From Diadophis punctatus similis (Eukaryota > Chordata > Lepidosauria > Squamata > Dipsadidae): a stretch of 64,000 bases of DNA. The notes beneath the pieces were generated by a model. That model made no database searches. It was not told the DNA's origin and was given only the letters and a program-made list of their open reading frames with translations. Where the stretch lies: the NCBI GenBank assembly GCA_023053685.1, contig JALIGW010000001.1, positions 156,111,966-156,175,965 of the forward strand. Reading direction: 5' to 3'. Positions 11,590 to 22,575 of this stretch are shown here, piece after piece; position 1 is the first letter of the stretch, and every line of letters starts with the position of its first letter. The position numbers and the translations under genes are program-made.

Positions 11590-12020
11590 AATTTCTCAAA
11601 ATGTTGAATTTGAATTTATCTTCAATTTTGACTGAAATGAGACAAGCTATAGACAGATGTTCAAAAATTTTGAGTATCGGGGGTAACATAAATTTGATTA
11701 AAATTAATTGAATCTAAGATTGATTTGTATTTTTTCCTTCACATTATTCCAAGCTTTATATGCTGTTAAATAACTTCCTTTGGCAGGGGCATCTTTCAGA
11801 TTTTTTTACTTCATAAATTACAGTCGCAGTTAGGAAAGGTGGCTTTAATTTTCCACACTTTACACTCCATTAGCAAGCATTTGGGCACTGCTTGGAATAA
11901 GAAGTTTCAGAATTCAGTTTCTTTTTGGGCTCAGCTTGAAGGTTAATGTATCGTTTTATTGAAATATTGGCAAATACTGAAAACCTTGTTTAGTGATCAA
12001 TTTCAATTCTTACACTTAAT
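11590..12020 (+). pseudogene. Probable L1 ORF2 relic fragment
   Basis: A frame near 11832-11885 reads RKGGFNFPHFTLH then a stop and QAFGH, resembling the GG-L-P-YY-A block late in L1 ORF2. The preceding stretch reads SDFFTS and LFQALYAV, in the order expected. There are many stops, and I saw no other element with this signature here. It may belong to the same wave as 7150-9100. Confidence 0.4.
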
Positions 12021-13878
12021 GCTATAATATGGTATATATATATGAGCATGCCATTTTGATCAATAGGACTAAAACTGCGTGAGAGATGGGTGATTTCTAA
12101 ATTTGGTATATAAATAAATAAAACAAATAAAACATTTTGCTGCTATTTATAAAACAATAATAGCAAAATACTGCTAGAATAAAACAATGCTATGGCACAA
12201 TATTACTGAAAAGTTGACGTCCAATATATAATTGATATAAAAGTTGAAGAAGAAAAGGGGAAAATGTTATCAGGTAGTCGAAGAAATTTAGCTTCTTTAG
12301 AGGCGAAGAACTAATTAATCGCTATCAAAGATTAGATTTTTATAAGACCTGACTTGCAAGCCTAAGGAGCATAATTCTATTCAATCGTCTAACGTGCGTG
12401 TGAACTGGCTCTAGTGCCAACCCCAGCCATGAATAGCATTCTCACATTTAATGGCTCACATTTCACAAGGGCTTGCAAAACAGAAGTGAGCCTTGGCCTA
12501 GAAGTAATTTAAGGGAGCAGGAACATTTCCTGTCGTTTTTATCAATTTTGACCTGTACAGGCTACATAACACTGAAAAATAAAACAGTCAGGGAGAAACC
12601 TAATTTATAATCAATTTTCCTTTCATGGCTATCGACTAATATTTCCCACAGAGGATTTAAGTTTCTCTTGAGTATTTTTCTTGGAGACAGAACAGGTTTT
12701 CAGGTAACTTAGACTTCCCTCGGATTGTTCCAGAAAGTCTCTCTGGAGTCTAGTTCATTCCCACCAGCCACATTAGCATAGTTCTTTCTTGTCAGAAAGT
12801 ATATATGGTTACAGTAAAGCAAATCCTAAATGATCACTGTGGTTGAATGTGAGTCACTGAAGGGTTCTGAAAATATTATGGTATTTCTCCCCTGCTGAAA
12901 AATTTGAAGTTAGAAATAAAAATCCCTCAGTACTTCAGACTTCATGAAGGGTGTGGGCAGGAGTGTGGTAGGGGTTTGGGTAGAATCGGTGCAAGTGCAC
13001 GAAACGCATTTCAGTCTGACTCACGGTGAAATTAAGTGTCTTAATGTGATTTAGCTTTATAAAACATTCAGTTACATACGAGTCACAGTGACTGAAATGA
13101 TTATAGGTCAGGTGCAATATAATGGATCTATTCATGAGAATCTCACAGCGGGCCCCTTCCTTACAAATATGACATTATTTACATGGAAAATTGAGGTCAG
13201 ACATTAAGTGTGTAAGTATGTGTTGTTTTAGATTTATGAAACTGCCTTTGCCCACACTTAAGTGTTCTTGTCTCAGTTACATTCCCCAAGGAGCACATCT
13301 CCCCAGCCAGGGTGGTAAAAGAGAACATTTTTTTAGCTTTCACCCGTAAAATAATAATAATAAATCAAGGTGGAGTGAAGCAAGATGCACTTTTTAAAAT
13401 CCATTGCTCACTTGCTTAGAGCATAAAAAATGTTAGCAATGTTTCACTGTGAAGCTCTACATAATCTTCGTCTGAATTTTGGATTGCTTCTCATAAAGGA
13501 TGTGAAGTTTGCAAGACAGTCCATGGAAAATCCCCTGGTGCCCTGCCTAGAGAAAACGTTTGCTGTTAAGATAAACATCAGATAAAAGCAATACAATAAT
13601 TTGAACACATATTTAAGCACATTTTAAATATTCCATTGTATTGATATCCCACTTTTCAGATCCCATTAGCCCACATTATGATAGATTGATTCAGGCTATC
13701 ACCAAGTCCCCCAGACGGAACATTCCTTGACTTCTCTTAAGTTCTCTCCATCCAAACTATTTGACTCATGAATTTTTTTTCATGCAATCTCTCCAAAACA
13801 CATGAATATGTCTATATGTAGCTATCCAGGAGATATACATTTTTTAGCATGCGTGATACCTGATGAAATCATATTATG
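12021..13878. other. Unassigned sequence
   Basis: No exon or mobile element recognised. An A-rich ataaataaataaaac run (about 12111-12125) could be a retroelement tail, and there is an AAT run near 13349-13362. Confidence 0.45.
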
Positions 13879-13886
13879 GTGCATGC

Positions 13887-14523
13887 CAGGGGCGGGTTCC
13901 TAATTTTTTTACTACCACTCTGTGGGCATGGCTTATTTTGTGGGTGTGGCTTGCCAGCCATGTGACTGGGTGGGCGTGGGCCTTGGGAACTTGGCAGCGG
14001 CCGGAGAAGCAGTGGGGACCGTGCCCACCTGCAACGCAGCCCCCCGCAGCAGGAGCAGCAACACCACAGCAGCAGTTCTTCTAGGAGGCTCCGTCTGGCC
14101 TGAATTCTTCTCCCCATTCGATTATCCTAGGCTCCTGCCACCCGTTCCCCCTCCCCTCAGCAGCTTGAGAAGCCTCAAATGTGTGAAAAATGCCTGGGAT
14201 CATCACTGCGCGTTCATGGCTTCTCGGATTGCTGAAGGGAGGGGAATGGAGATAGCTCCTGCTGCCCATTCTTTCAGCGTCTCACACGCTCCCTCAGCCA
14301 TCCTCCCCTGCTTGGACTCACTGCGGGGTAGGAAGGCAGCGCATGCGCAGTGCCGGAGGCTCGGCTTCTGGGTATGAGCAGAAGAAATTTTTAAAAAAAA
14401 TTAAATTTTTTTTTAAATGGTGGCGTCCAGGCACCAGCAACTGACCGCACCGGTACTGTGACGTTACCAGCGGACCGCTACCGGTGCTATAGAGTTGACC
14501 GCACTGGTAGGAACCTACCACTG
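13887..14523. mobile_element. Non-autonomous hAT transposon
   Basis: 637 bp, beginning caggggcgggttcct and ending aggaacctaccactg, with exact 8-bp TSD gtgcatgc (13879-13886 and 14524-14531). It includes a near-consensus NRF1 site gcgcatgcgca (14339-14349). Frames of up to 151 codons inside are by-products of the GC-rich interior; no transposase motif is present. Confidence 0.92.
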
Positions 14524-14531
14524 GTGCATGC

Positions 14532-15860
14532 CAACAAATGGGAATATAAAACTCTTAATATACATCAGCATTTCTATTTATGGTAATTTCAAGTCAATTA
14601 GAGCACATATGAAAAAGATTAATATTATCCTTAAATTAGGGAGAAAATTAAAAAGTGCAGTGATTCTTTGTAGTTTATGAACATAAATCATGTTTTCTTC
14701 TAAGAAAATATGTTTTAAATTGTCTCAATAAGTCAGCAATAACGCATGCAATGATTTCATTAAAATATGGATATTGTTCATCAGGGGTCTATAAAGCTTT
14801 CAAATGGATGCTTCATAAACATGTTGGCCTTCCTTAGAATCCTGAGTGATCTTCACAGATCTTAAGAGTTCTGAAGCACTAAGAGCTGCTAATCAATGTC
14901 TTGACAACAAATGGTGCTTTAATTCAAAATCTTACTCTCTTCATTTTGGATCAGTTATATTGACATTATAACTCCTCCAATAACAATTCACGATAGGATT
15001 CTATTAATAGATTTAATTCACCCATGTTCTCCAATAGAAGCCTCGTCACTTTTGAAGTTTGGATTCCCCTCTAATATTCATTTATCATGAACATAATATA
15101 CACACCAGACCTTGTATACTTTTGCACACCACATCTTTCTGATAGCTAACATACAAGGAAGCAGAGGGAAATCCATATTTCCTGATGACAACGTTCCAGC
15201 AACTAAAATTTGCCATTCACTAACTCAAGAAAGAAGATACAATTTATAATATAAATTTTAATCTGGGAAATTGAAAACCTCCTACTATTTTTGATAGTTG
15301 AAGCCTCCTGAGTGAAAAATAGTAGCAGAATCTCTGAAAGAATTTAGTAAATTTCTGAAAATGTATTTTAGAATATCACATGTGATATAAATTATATATA
15401 TCTTTTTAAATAAAAGTTATTTACATTTGATAATTTACTATGTCTTAGTTAAAATTAACAGTCAAATATTTTATGAATATTGGTTTTTTTAGGATGTTGA
15501 TTATTAGTAAGTATTAGTATTAGTATTTTAAGACATTTTATAGATTGGGCTTAGTGGTTTAAATTTAGAGAGGTGGTTGTTATTATTACTACTTCTGTAT
15601 TAAAAGAAAATCAAAGATCATTTTTGTTATAAATTTCTTTGATATACTGTATAAACTTTTGTCACTTTTGTTTTATTTTGTTATTCCCTTTTCCTTATGT
15701 TAGTTTGCATTTTAACGTTTGATGTTGAAATTTAATAAAATATTTTTAAAAGTGAAAAAATGATGGCATAGCTGTTACTTTCACTTTGCAATTTTATGTT
15801 TATAAATTTCTTCTCAGTTTTAGACATTCCCCTGTTTGAAGGAATCTACAGAGCACATAC
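14532..15860. other. Unassigned AT-rich sequence, possible LINE 3' end
   Basis: No exon seen. Around 15600-15770 an AT-rich stretch ends in taataaaatatttttaaaag, resembling the 3' end of an L1, but I see no coding remnant or TSD to confirm it. Confidence 0.3.
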
Positions 15861-16077
15861 AGGTAGTCCTTGAGTTATAGCCATTCATTTAGTGACTGTT
15901 CAAAGTTACAATGGCACTGAAAAAAATGATTTGTGACTATTTTTCACATGACTGTTGCATCATCCCATTTTGCATGATCAAAATTCAGACTCTTGGCAAA
16001 TGGGATTAATTTATGACAGTTGCAGTGTTCCGGGGTCATGTGATCACATTTACGAACTTTTGATAAGCAAACTCAAT
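15861..16077 (+). mobile_element. 'cgaggactacc' TIR transposon, left half (split)
   Basis: Starts aggtagtccttgagttatag and runs through gttacaatggcactgaaaaa and gtcatgtgatcacattt to acaagcaaa-like sequence. The consensus seen in the copy at 1-329 continues directly at 20931, so the two halves flank a later insertion. Confidence 0.8.
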
Positions 16078-16236
16078 CAATCAGTCAATCAAGCAATCAA
16101 GCAATCAAGCAATCAGAAAAAAGCTGGAAGGGACCTTGGGGGTCCTAGTCCAACCCCCTGCTCAAGCAGCAGACGCTATACCATTTCAGACAAGTGACTG
16201 CCCAGTCTCATCTTCAACACTTCCAATGATGGACTT
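16078..16236 (-). mobile_element. CR1 LINE, 3' end with (AATC)n tail, segment 1 of 3
   Basis: The + strand shows the tail repeat (tcaatcaagcaatcaagc), then aagctggaagggaccttggg and agtccaaccccctgct, as in other antisense CR1 copies. The consensus resumes at about 17675 and again at 20581. Confidence 0.85.
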
Positions 16237-17618
16237 CAGGTTGACGTCATGGCAGGTTTTGGACACGTGGAGAGGGTCTCCATGCTCCCGTGCCGAGTTC
16301 TCCCCGTTGGTGCGGTAAAGCAAGGAGGGGCGCCCTGTGAGGTCATGGAGAGTTGCAGCTCTTCTGTCTGACCTGGGGCTCTTTTTCCCTCTCAGCCATG
16401 GCGAGGAGAAGAGGCAGCCTAAAGATGGCTGCCACGAAGCTGGGACAACCAAGGAACAACTAAGACTGGTGCTGGAGTGAAGTAGGTGAACAGTGACTGG
16501 AACTGGCTGAGAGGATTTCTTTTTGCTTACAACCCCAAGAAAGAATTTTGAACTATTTGCTCAGAATTATCTGTTTAAATGGCAACTGAGCATTTTGAGG
16601 AAAATACCAGACCGGAAGGAAAAGATGTAAAGAGAGAAAAATAATATATATTTTAAAAAAATACAGAAAATTGGACTCTTAAATGTGGAAGACGTGGAAG
16701 CATTTTAAAATTTTGGAATCATTTACTTAAAAAACTTATCCTGCTTTTATAATTGAATTATAATTAAAATAATGATTGACTAGTGGCAACATTGAAATTT
16801 AGGTGGCAAGTGCCATTTGCTGACGAAAGGGAAATATACAAGTCTGGGACTACTTATATGAAGGACTGTAAAAATATTTACTGGATTATACCTAACTACC
16901 CCATGATTACTGGAGACTCAAATATGGTAACAAGGAAGTTACTTAATTAAAGGGACCCCTGAATGTTATGCTAGAAGATTGAATCTGTAAAGGCGATGTA
17001 AAGAGACTTTTAAAGAGAATTGGAGATATAGGAAGATACTTTTGAAAGGGAGATAGGGGCCTGGGAAGAAATTTTGGAAACTAGGCAGTGGAAGAGGGTA
17101 AAGATGGGAGAAATACTCAGAGTGAATAGCCAAGAAGTAGATGCAGACAGAGATAAAGATGTAAGAGAGGAATATGGGAGGCAAGTAAAAAAAAAGCATA
17201 GCAATTAAAGTACTGAAGTGGACAAGAGACAATGGATAGATGATTTTTCTCTTTTGTTGTTGTTTTGATTTGCTTTGCTATCTATCTCTCTTTCTTCCCT
17301 TTTTTAGGTAGGTGACACGATTAGAACTAAGTAGGATAGAAAGAAAACGTTTTTTAATAAAAGGGTGACATGATTAAATGTTAGAATAAGAGATAGAAAT
17401 AAGAGAAAGTGGGAATATTAGTGTATATATTTTTATATAATAAAATAAAAGTAATAACAAGAGAAAACATGGAATAATTAAATAATGATAGACTATAACC
17501 CAATATAAATGTGTTATATATATATAATATAATATAATGTTTATATTATATTATACACACATACACACACACACATAAACACACACACAAACACACATAC
17601 AGTGTGTGTATGTGTGTT

Positions 17619-17670
<52 letters not shown>
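16237..17670 (+). mobile_element. L1-like retroelement block inside the CR1
   Basis: The 5' part is GC-rich and UTR-like (about 16240-16460, gatggctgccacgaagc). It is followed by AT/purine-rich sequence with one frame reading GEILRVNSQEVDADRDKDVR at about 17108-17167, loosely like the YRVNS block of L1 ORF1. No reverse transcriptase is seen. CR1 sequence on both sides repeats about 20-25 bp imperfectly (cttccaatgatgga versus cttccagtgatgaag), as if a decayed TSD. Classification is tentative. Confidence 0.4.
17553..17670. repeat. CA/TG inverted simple repeat with (TATG)n
   Basis: A CA-rich block (about 17553-17601) is followed immediately by its TG-rich mirror (17602-17640) and then (tatg)n to 17670. 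The arms share the interruptions acaaacacacatac/gtatgtgtgtttgt, so it is a true inverted repeat. Confidence 0.85.
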
Positions 17671-17672
<2 letters not shown>

Positions 17673-17894
17673 AAAAACTTGAAAACAACCTTCCAGTGAT
17701 GAAGCACCCACAATGTCTGAAGGCAAGCTGTTTCACAGATTAATTGTCCTCACTGTTAGGAAGTTTCTCCTTAATTCCAGGTTGCTTCTCTCCTTGATTA
17801 GTTTCCATTGTTTCTTGCCCTGCCTTCAGGTGCTTGGGAAAATAGGTTGACCCCCCTCTTCTTTGTGACAGCCTCTCAAATACTGCAGCACTGC
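17671..17894 (-). mobile_element. CR1 LINE, segment 2 of 3
   Basis: Antisense CR1 3' region (agcacccacaatgtctgaag, ggttgcttctctccttgatt, cctgccttcaggtgctt). It stops at the 13-bp sequence actgcagcactgc (17882-17894), which is repeated at 20581-20593 where CR1 resumes. Confidence 0.9.
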
Positions 17895-18502
17895 AGACTT
17901 CCGGTTTGGCTCTGACAGCATCGCTGACACTCCTCGTTGGGCGCCTTTCCGAATTCCCGTTAAAGCCGCCAGAACAGCTGTCTGGAGGCTTGAAAATTTC
18001 TTCCCCGGGCAAAGGGGAGAGATGAGAGCTTGACAGGTGGGGTAGAGCCCCCCTAGTGCCCTAGGAGCCATCCAGGGGCGTGAAGGGTGAGGGCTCCCCA
18101 GGCAGCCTGTCTTCTGCTCCAGGAATCCGGAAACCTCCACTTATGCGGAGCAAGATGCCGCGACCACCGCTGCTTCAACAATGGGATGTATAATTATTCT
18201 AAGCTTAAAGAAAGCAGCCAGAGAAAGGCAGGAGTCCAGAAGGGCAAGTATAAAATTTTTTGACTTTAATTCCACCGCTGGCTTTCACTTCGGAAGTAAC
18301 AAAGTAGCTTAACAAGCAAGAAGCAACAATATGGTGATTGGAGATTTGGGTGTGGAAGTGAAAGTGACTTTCATTTTGCTAGCAGCTTTTTTTTCATATG
18401 GAAACTTCTGATCCTGAGAACTGATTTTTTCTCTTTTTGTTTCTTGATTTTGGATTAAAATAACAACTTATATCTTTATAAAAAACAAAAGATTAACTGG
18501 AT

Positions 18503-19594
18503 TTGGATTTGGAAAGAACTTTGCTAAATAGAGATCTGGTTTTCTCTTTGTACTCTTCTGGAAATACTGAAATGGCTTCTAAACCTGGAAAGACTGTTTT
18601 GAATAAAAGAACTGAGTATTCTTCTGGTCATATTTCAAAAATGCAACTTACTTCTGACCTAACACCTTCAAAGTCTTTAACACCTGAAAATTTACTTAAT
18701 ACTTTGAAAGTTATGAAAAATGAACTGGTTATGGAATTTAATTTAAAAATCAGTGAAATAGATAAAAAATGCAAGCTGCTTTAAAGAAGATGGATCTACA
18801 ATTGAGGTGCTTTAAAGAAGATGGATCTACAACTATTGGCAGCTTGTCAAGGACTAGCAGTAAATATGGAAGTTTTGGAGAATGATTTGGAAAAAAATAA
18901 ACAAGCCTTGATAACTTCGGGGGAATACATAGACAAGATTCAAAATGACATTGCAAATTTTGAAACAGAGGTGTTAATGTCTCAATTCAGAAATATGGAA
19001 TTTGCTATAAGAGTAAGGGGCCTGAAGGAGGGAAAATATGAAAATTTGAAAGGAAGGATGGTGGAGGCCCTGGAGCAGGTGTCTGGAATGTCTAAAGAGG
19101 AACTGGCTATGCAAATTGATAAGATATACAGAGTCAATTCTTGGTATGCAAAACAAAATCATCTGCCAAGGGACATTGTAATATATTTTACCACAAGAGC
19201 TTTACGGAATAGAATTACACAGGTGACTTTCAAGAATAATCTTCAGGTAAATGGCCAGGAAATAATGATATGGAAAGAAATCCCTTCTAAAATGCTTAAA
19301 TCCAGAAAAGATTATACCTTCTTGGTTGATGAGTTTAAAAAATGAAATTTACAATATAAATGGGATGCACCAACAGGAGTAGTCGTGAAATTTTTGGGAA
19401 AAAGATACCGGCTCAATACAATAAAGAAAGCTACTGAATTTTATGTCAACGTTTTAAAGGCTGATATATCTAAAATTCCAGAGGAAAGAAGTATGAAATT
19501 AATAGAGGAGGAGAATAAAAAGCCAGACATATTTGTTCAAATCGAAACAGCTTCAAAGATTCAAAGTGAGTGGCAAAGCCAGAAAGACGCTTAA
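18503..19594 (+). pseudogene. L1 ORF1 (RNA-binding chaperone), broken
   Basis: ORF1p binds L1 RNA as a trimer through an N-terminal coiled coil, an RRM and a C-terminal domain. A likely start is ATG 18572. The N-terminal part has heptad-like leucine/lysine spacing; RRM-like sequence RNMEFAIRVRGLKEG lies near 18990-19040, and the C-terminal block IYRVNSWYAK...LPRDIVIYF near 19120-19190, followed after a stop by KFLGKRYRLNTIKKA. Stops at 18782 and 19343 interrupt the frame. A 31-bp tandem duplication at 18778-18839 adds one base to the frame, and an apparent missing A in the run before it offsets this, so the downstream frame equals the upstream one. Confident as L1 ORF1; not functional as it stands. 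Confidence 0.85.
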
Positions 19595-20459
19595 AACGTG
19601 GGAAAGGAGTCAGCTGGGAGGCGAATTGACAAATTTAAAACTATCAAGTTACAAAAGGATGCAGTGATGAAACTTACAGGATGGACGGACAGGCTAACAT
19701 GATTGTATTTTTTCTTTTTATTTCTTTTCTTTATTATTAATATTTTCTAATGATTTATGGATGGAGAGGTTAATATGATTGTATCTCCTTTCTCTATTTC
19801 TTTTTTATATTATTAATGTTTTTTTAAAGACTCGGAAGTTTTCTGAAGCTAATAATTTGATATATTGTAATATTATGTTATTAATACTGTGTTTGATTTT
19901 ATGATTAAATTTAAGGTCTTTGAGGTATAAGGGGTTAGCTTTAAAATATTGGAATTAAGAATTTGGAGAATATTTTAAATATTTAGGTATTTTAACAGGT
20001 ATAAATACTTAATGTTTAGTTATTGTTTATGTAATATTTATTCAAGGGTTAGTTAGTTTTCAGGAAATGTTCTGTGTTATAATTGATTGAAAGGGGGAGG
20101 AAAGATTTTCTCTTTTTCTTTTTTTCTTTTTTTTCCTTTTTTTTTGTTTCTCTTTTACTTTTATTTCTCTTGATTTTTATTCTTATTAGATTATATAAAA
20201 GATAGAGGTTTAGTGATGTAAGTTATGAGGTATGATGTTTGATTAACATAATGTTCCTATTTTTTTATCTGTTTATTCTTTCAACTTTAAAAAAAATCTT
20301 TTTATAAACTCTTTTTTATTTTTTGATCACGCTTTAAACAGTTTTGAATAATTCGGAGTTAAAGACTTTAAAAAATGTGGAAATTAACAATTTCTTTCAA
20401 TTTAATCTAAACTTATTTTTTTTTTTGGAATATTATGCCCTGTACTTTCTCTGGGAAGT

Positions 20460-20512
20460 CGGGGGGGAGGGGGGGAAGGGAAGGGGGGGTTGGGGTTAGG
20501 GGGGAAGGGGGA
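20460..20512 (+). other. G-rich polypurine tract of the L1 3' UTR
   Basis: Runs of four or more G separated by A, T or AA give several potential G-quadruplexes. A G-rich tract near the 3' end is a known feature of L1 3' UTRs. Confidence 0.8.
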
Positions 20513-20580
20513 AAAGAAAAAATAGAAAAATGTTTGTACTTTGTACTAATAAAACTTTTTGAATAAAAATATATATATAT

Positions 20581-20930
20581 ACTGCAGCACTGCTATCATG
20601 TCCCCTCTAGTCCTTCTTTTCTCTAGACTGGCCAAATCCAAATCCTGCAAACATTCTTCATAGGTTTTAGTCTCCAAGCCTTTAATCATCTTAGTTGCTC
20701 TTCTTAGCACTTTTTCCAGAGTCTCAACATCTTTTTTGTAATGTGGTGACCAAAACTGAATGCAGTATTCCAGGTGTGGCCTTACTAAGGATTTATAAAG
20801 CGGTACTAATATTTCACATGATTTTGATTCTATGCCTCTGTTTATACAGCCAAGGATTTTATTAGCTTTTTTGGCTGCTGCCACACACTTCTGGCTCATA
20901 TTTAAGTGATTGTCCACTAGCACTCCAGGT
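20581..20930 (-). mobile_element. CR1 LINE, segment 3 of 3 (ORF2 C-terminal end)
   Basis: A minus-strand frame reads [40 protein letters not shown] and [10 protein letters not shown], i.e. the ORF2 C-terminal third of CR1, matching 33.5-34.0 kb. The frame runs off into the L1 tail at 20580. The 5' truncation point abuts the split TIR transposon at about 20930. Confidence 0.9.
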
Positions 20931-21052
20931 TCACTTAACAAATGTGTTCCTAACTTAACAACTGCAGTGATTCACTTGATCAAGTGGCAAGAAAGATTGT
21001 AAAATGGGGCAAATTCATTTAACTATGTTGCTTAGCAATGGAAATTTTGGGC
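20931..21052 (+). mobile_element. 'cgaggactacc' TIR transposon, right half (split)
   Basis: Continues the consensus left at 16077: ttcacttaacaaatgtgt, cttaacaactgcagtgattc, gcaatggaaattttgggc. The terminal ~40 bp are missing. Confidence 0.8.
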
Positions 21053-21098
21053 TTGCAAGTAAACTATTTCTCAGTTTGAACAACAAACATTGCTAACT

Positions 21099-21296
21099 AA
21101 TTACTGTTATAATACATTTATCAGTATTTAACTGGGAGGCACAATATATGTGTATGTGTCTTCTGTTTTTTTTAATGCAAAATGTTTTTTAATTAAAAAT
21201 GTTTTGTCTAATGTTGTTTCCTGTTTGTAATTTTTTTGAAGTTTGTATTTTAATTTTTTTGAATAAAATAAAAAAAAATATTTAAAAAACAAACAA
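21099..21296 (+). mobile_element. 5'-truncated LINE 3' end (L1-type insertion)
   Basis: Flanked by a 16-bp TSD with one mismatch, acaaacattgctaact (21083-21098) and acaaatattgctaact (21297-21312). It ends in aataaaataaaaaaaa plus an A-rich tail. About 200 bp of 3' UTR only. Confidence 0.8.
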
Positions 21297-21312
21297 ACAA
21301 ATATTGCTAACT

Positions 21313-22420
21313 TGTTTGTCAACTTAATCAAGAAGACAAGAGGAGCCAAGATAACTATAACTGATTACCTAGGAATCTATCTTACTTGTTTGGACGTCTA
21401 GATCCCAAAGCAAATCTACTAAACCATGCAGCATTTTCTTCATCCATATCCCACTGTACATTATTTAACATAAGCTTCCTATACTAACAAGATTTATCTT
21501 GTAATAAACATTGAGCCTTCTAGTTTTCTTGCATGTCAAATAAATTGGAAAGGTCCTCTGTCACTACTTCTTGTCTGAACTGCCCCATGATATTTGTTTC
21601 ACGTGACATAAAAATTCTTCCTTATAATTGTGCCAGACTTGCTTCAAGAAATATGGGTTATTTGGTTGGAATAGAGTGTTAATTTCAGAAGAGGTGACTT
21701 ATAACTTACTTCCATTCTTTGGAGTATATGAACTTGCACTAATTTATATATTAAAGTTGGGTTGGCTTTAAGATTAAGATAATAAGATAATATTAAATGT
21801 TCAAGGATTGACAGAGGACAGTTGATCTTTCAAAAATTCTCCAATTTAGTCTCATTAAGATAAATTGGGTGAAGGTGAATAAGGTGAAAATGATGAATGT
21901 TTAAAATACCCACCTCCATGTCCACTAACTTAAGTACAGATTTGTGTCTCTCTTCTTCTTTCGTATCTCTTTGTGCAATAATACTTTTGCTGCTGTAGCA
22001 TCACATTAGTGATGATTTCCCAATGCAGCACTGGCATATATGCACATATGGCAAGAAAGCAGCAATTGATCTAAAAGTTTGAAGGATTGCTAGCATAGTT
22101 AAATCGAGTCTGCAGAAACTCCATTTCCTGTCATCGGTATTTTGTAAAACAATATGATTCTTCATTGTCCTATTTCTGTATAATCTAACTGAGCGAAATT
22201 GCAAATCTTTGTTTCAGCATTTGACTTTATTAGTTTCTGATCAATATGTTTGAAAATATGCTTTGGAAAAACGCTATTTATCAACTTTAGTGACAGACTT
22301 GAGGGTCAGTCAAAGTATTTTTGTATGGTTTTATCATTCTCTAAATTAATAATAATAATTATTATTAAGCAGTTATCTGGTTTTATATCAGCTGCAATGT
22401 TAGGAACAATGTTAGGACAA
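21313..22420. other. Unassigned sequence
   Basis: No exon or mobile element recognised. A short AAT/ATT palindrome lies near 22349-22367. Confidence 0.45.
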
Positions 22421-22428
22421 GCATATTG

Positions 22429-22567
22429 CAGTGGTGGGTTGCTCCCAGTTCTGCCCGGTTCTTAGAACCAGTAGTGGTGGTGGCGGGAGACTCCCGCATG
22501 TGCAGAAGCATCGCGCGCGCAAGCGCGTGTGTGAACCAGTAGCAAACTAATTCAGAACCCACTACTG
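22429..22567. mobile_element. Non-autonomous hAT MITE
   Basis: 139 bp, ends cagtggtgggttgct and cagaacccactactg, exact 8-bp TSD gcatattg (22421-22428 and 22568-22575). Same subfamily as 60440-60626 (shared cggttcttagaac and gtggtggcgggag). It contains cgcatgtgcagaagc. Confidence 0.93.
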
Positions 22568-22575
22568 GCATATTG

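Larger units (their letters stand above)
17895..20580 (+). mobile_element. L1 retrotransposon with ORF1 and 3' UTR but no ORF2
   Basis: Flanked by a 13-bp TSD actgcagcactgc. From 5' to 3': a GC-rich 5' UTR (17895-18500), ORF1 (18503-19594), about 1 kb of non-coding AT-rich sequence, a G-rich polypurine tract (20460-20512), polyA signals (20548 and 20562) and an (AT)n tail. A normal L1 has about 3.8 kb of ORF2 between ORF1 and the 3' UTR; none of it is recognisable here. The layout resembles the mammalian 'half-L1' (HAL1) type, although a private deletion would look the same. Confidence 0.75.

Noticed and set aside
13863..14377. 151-codon and smaller frames
   Set aside because: Inside the hAT element at 13887-14523.
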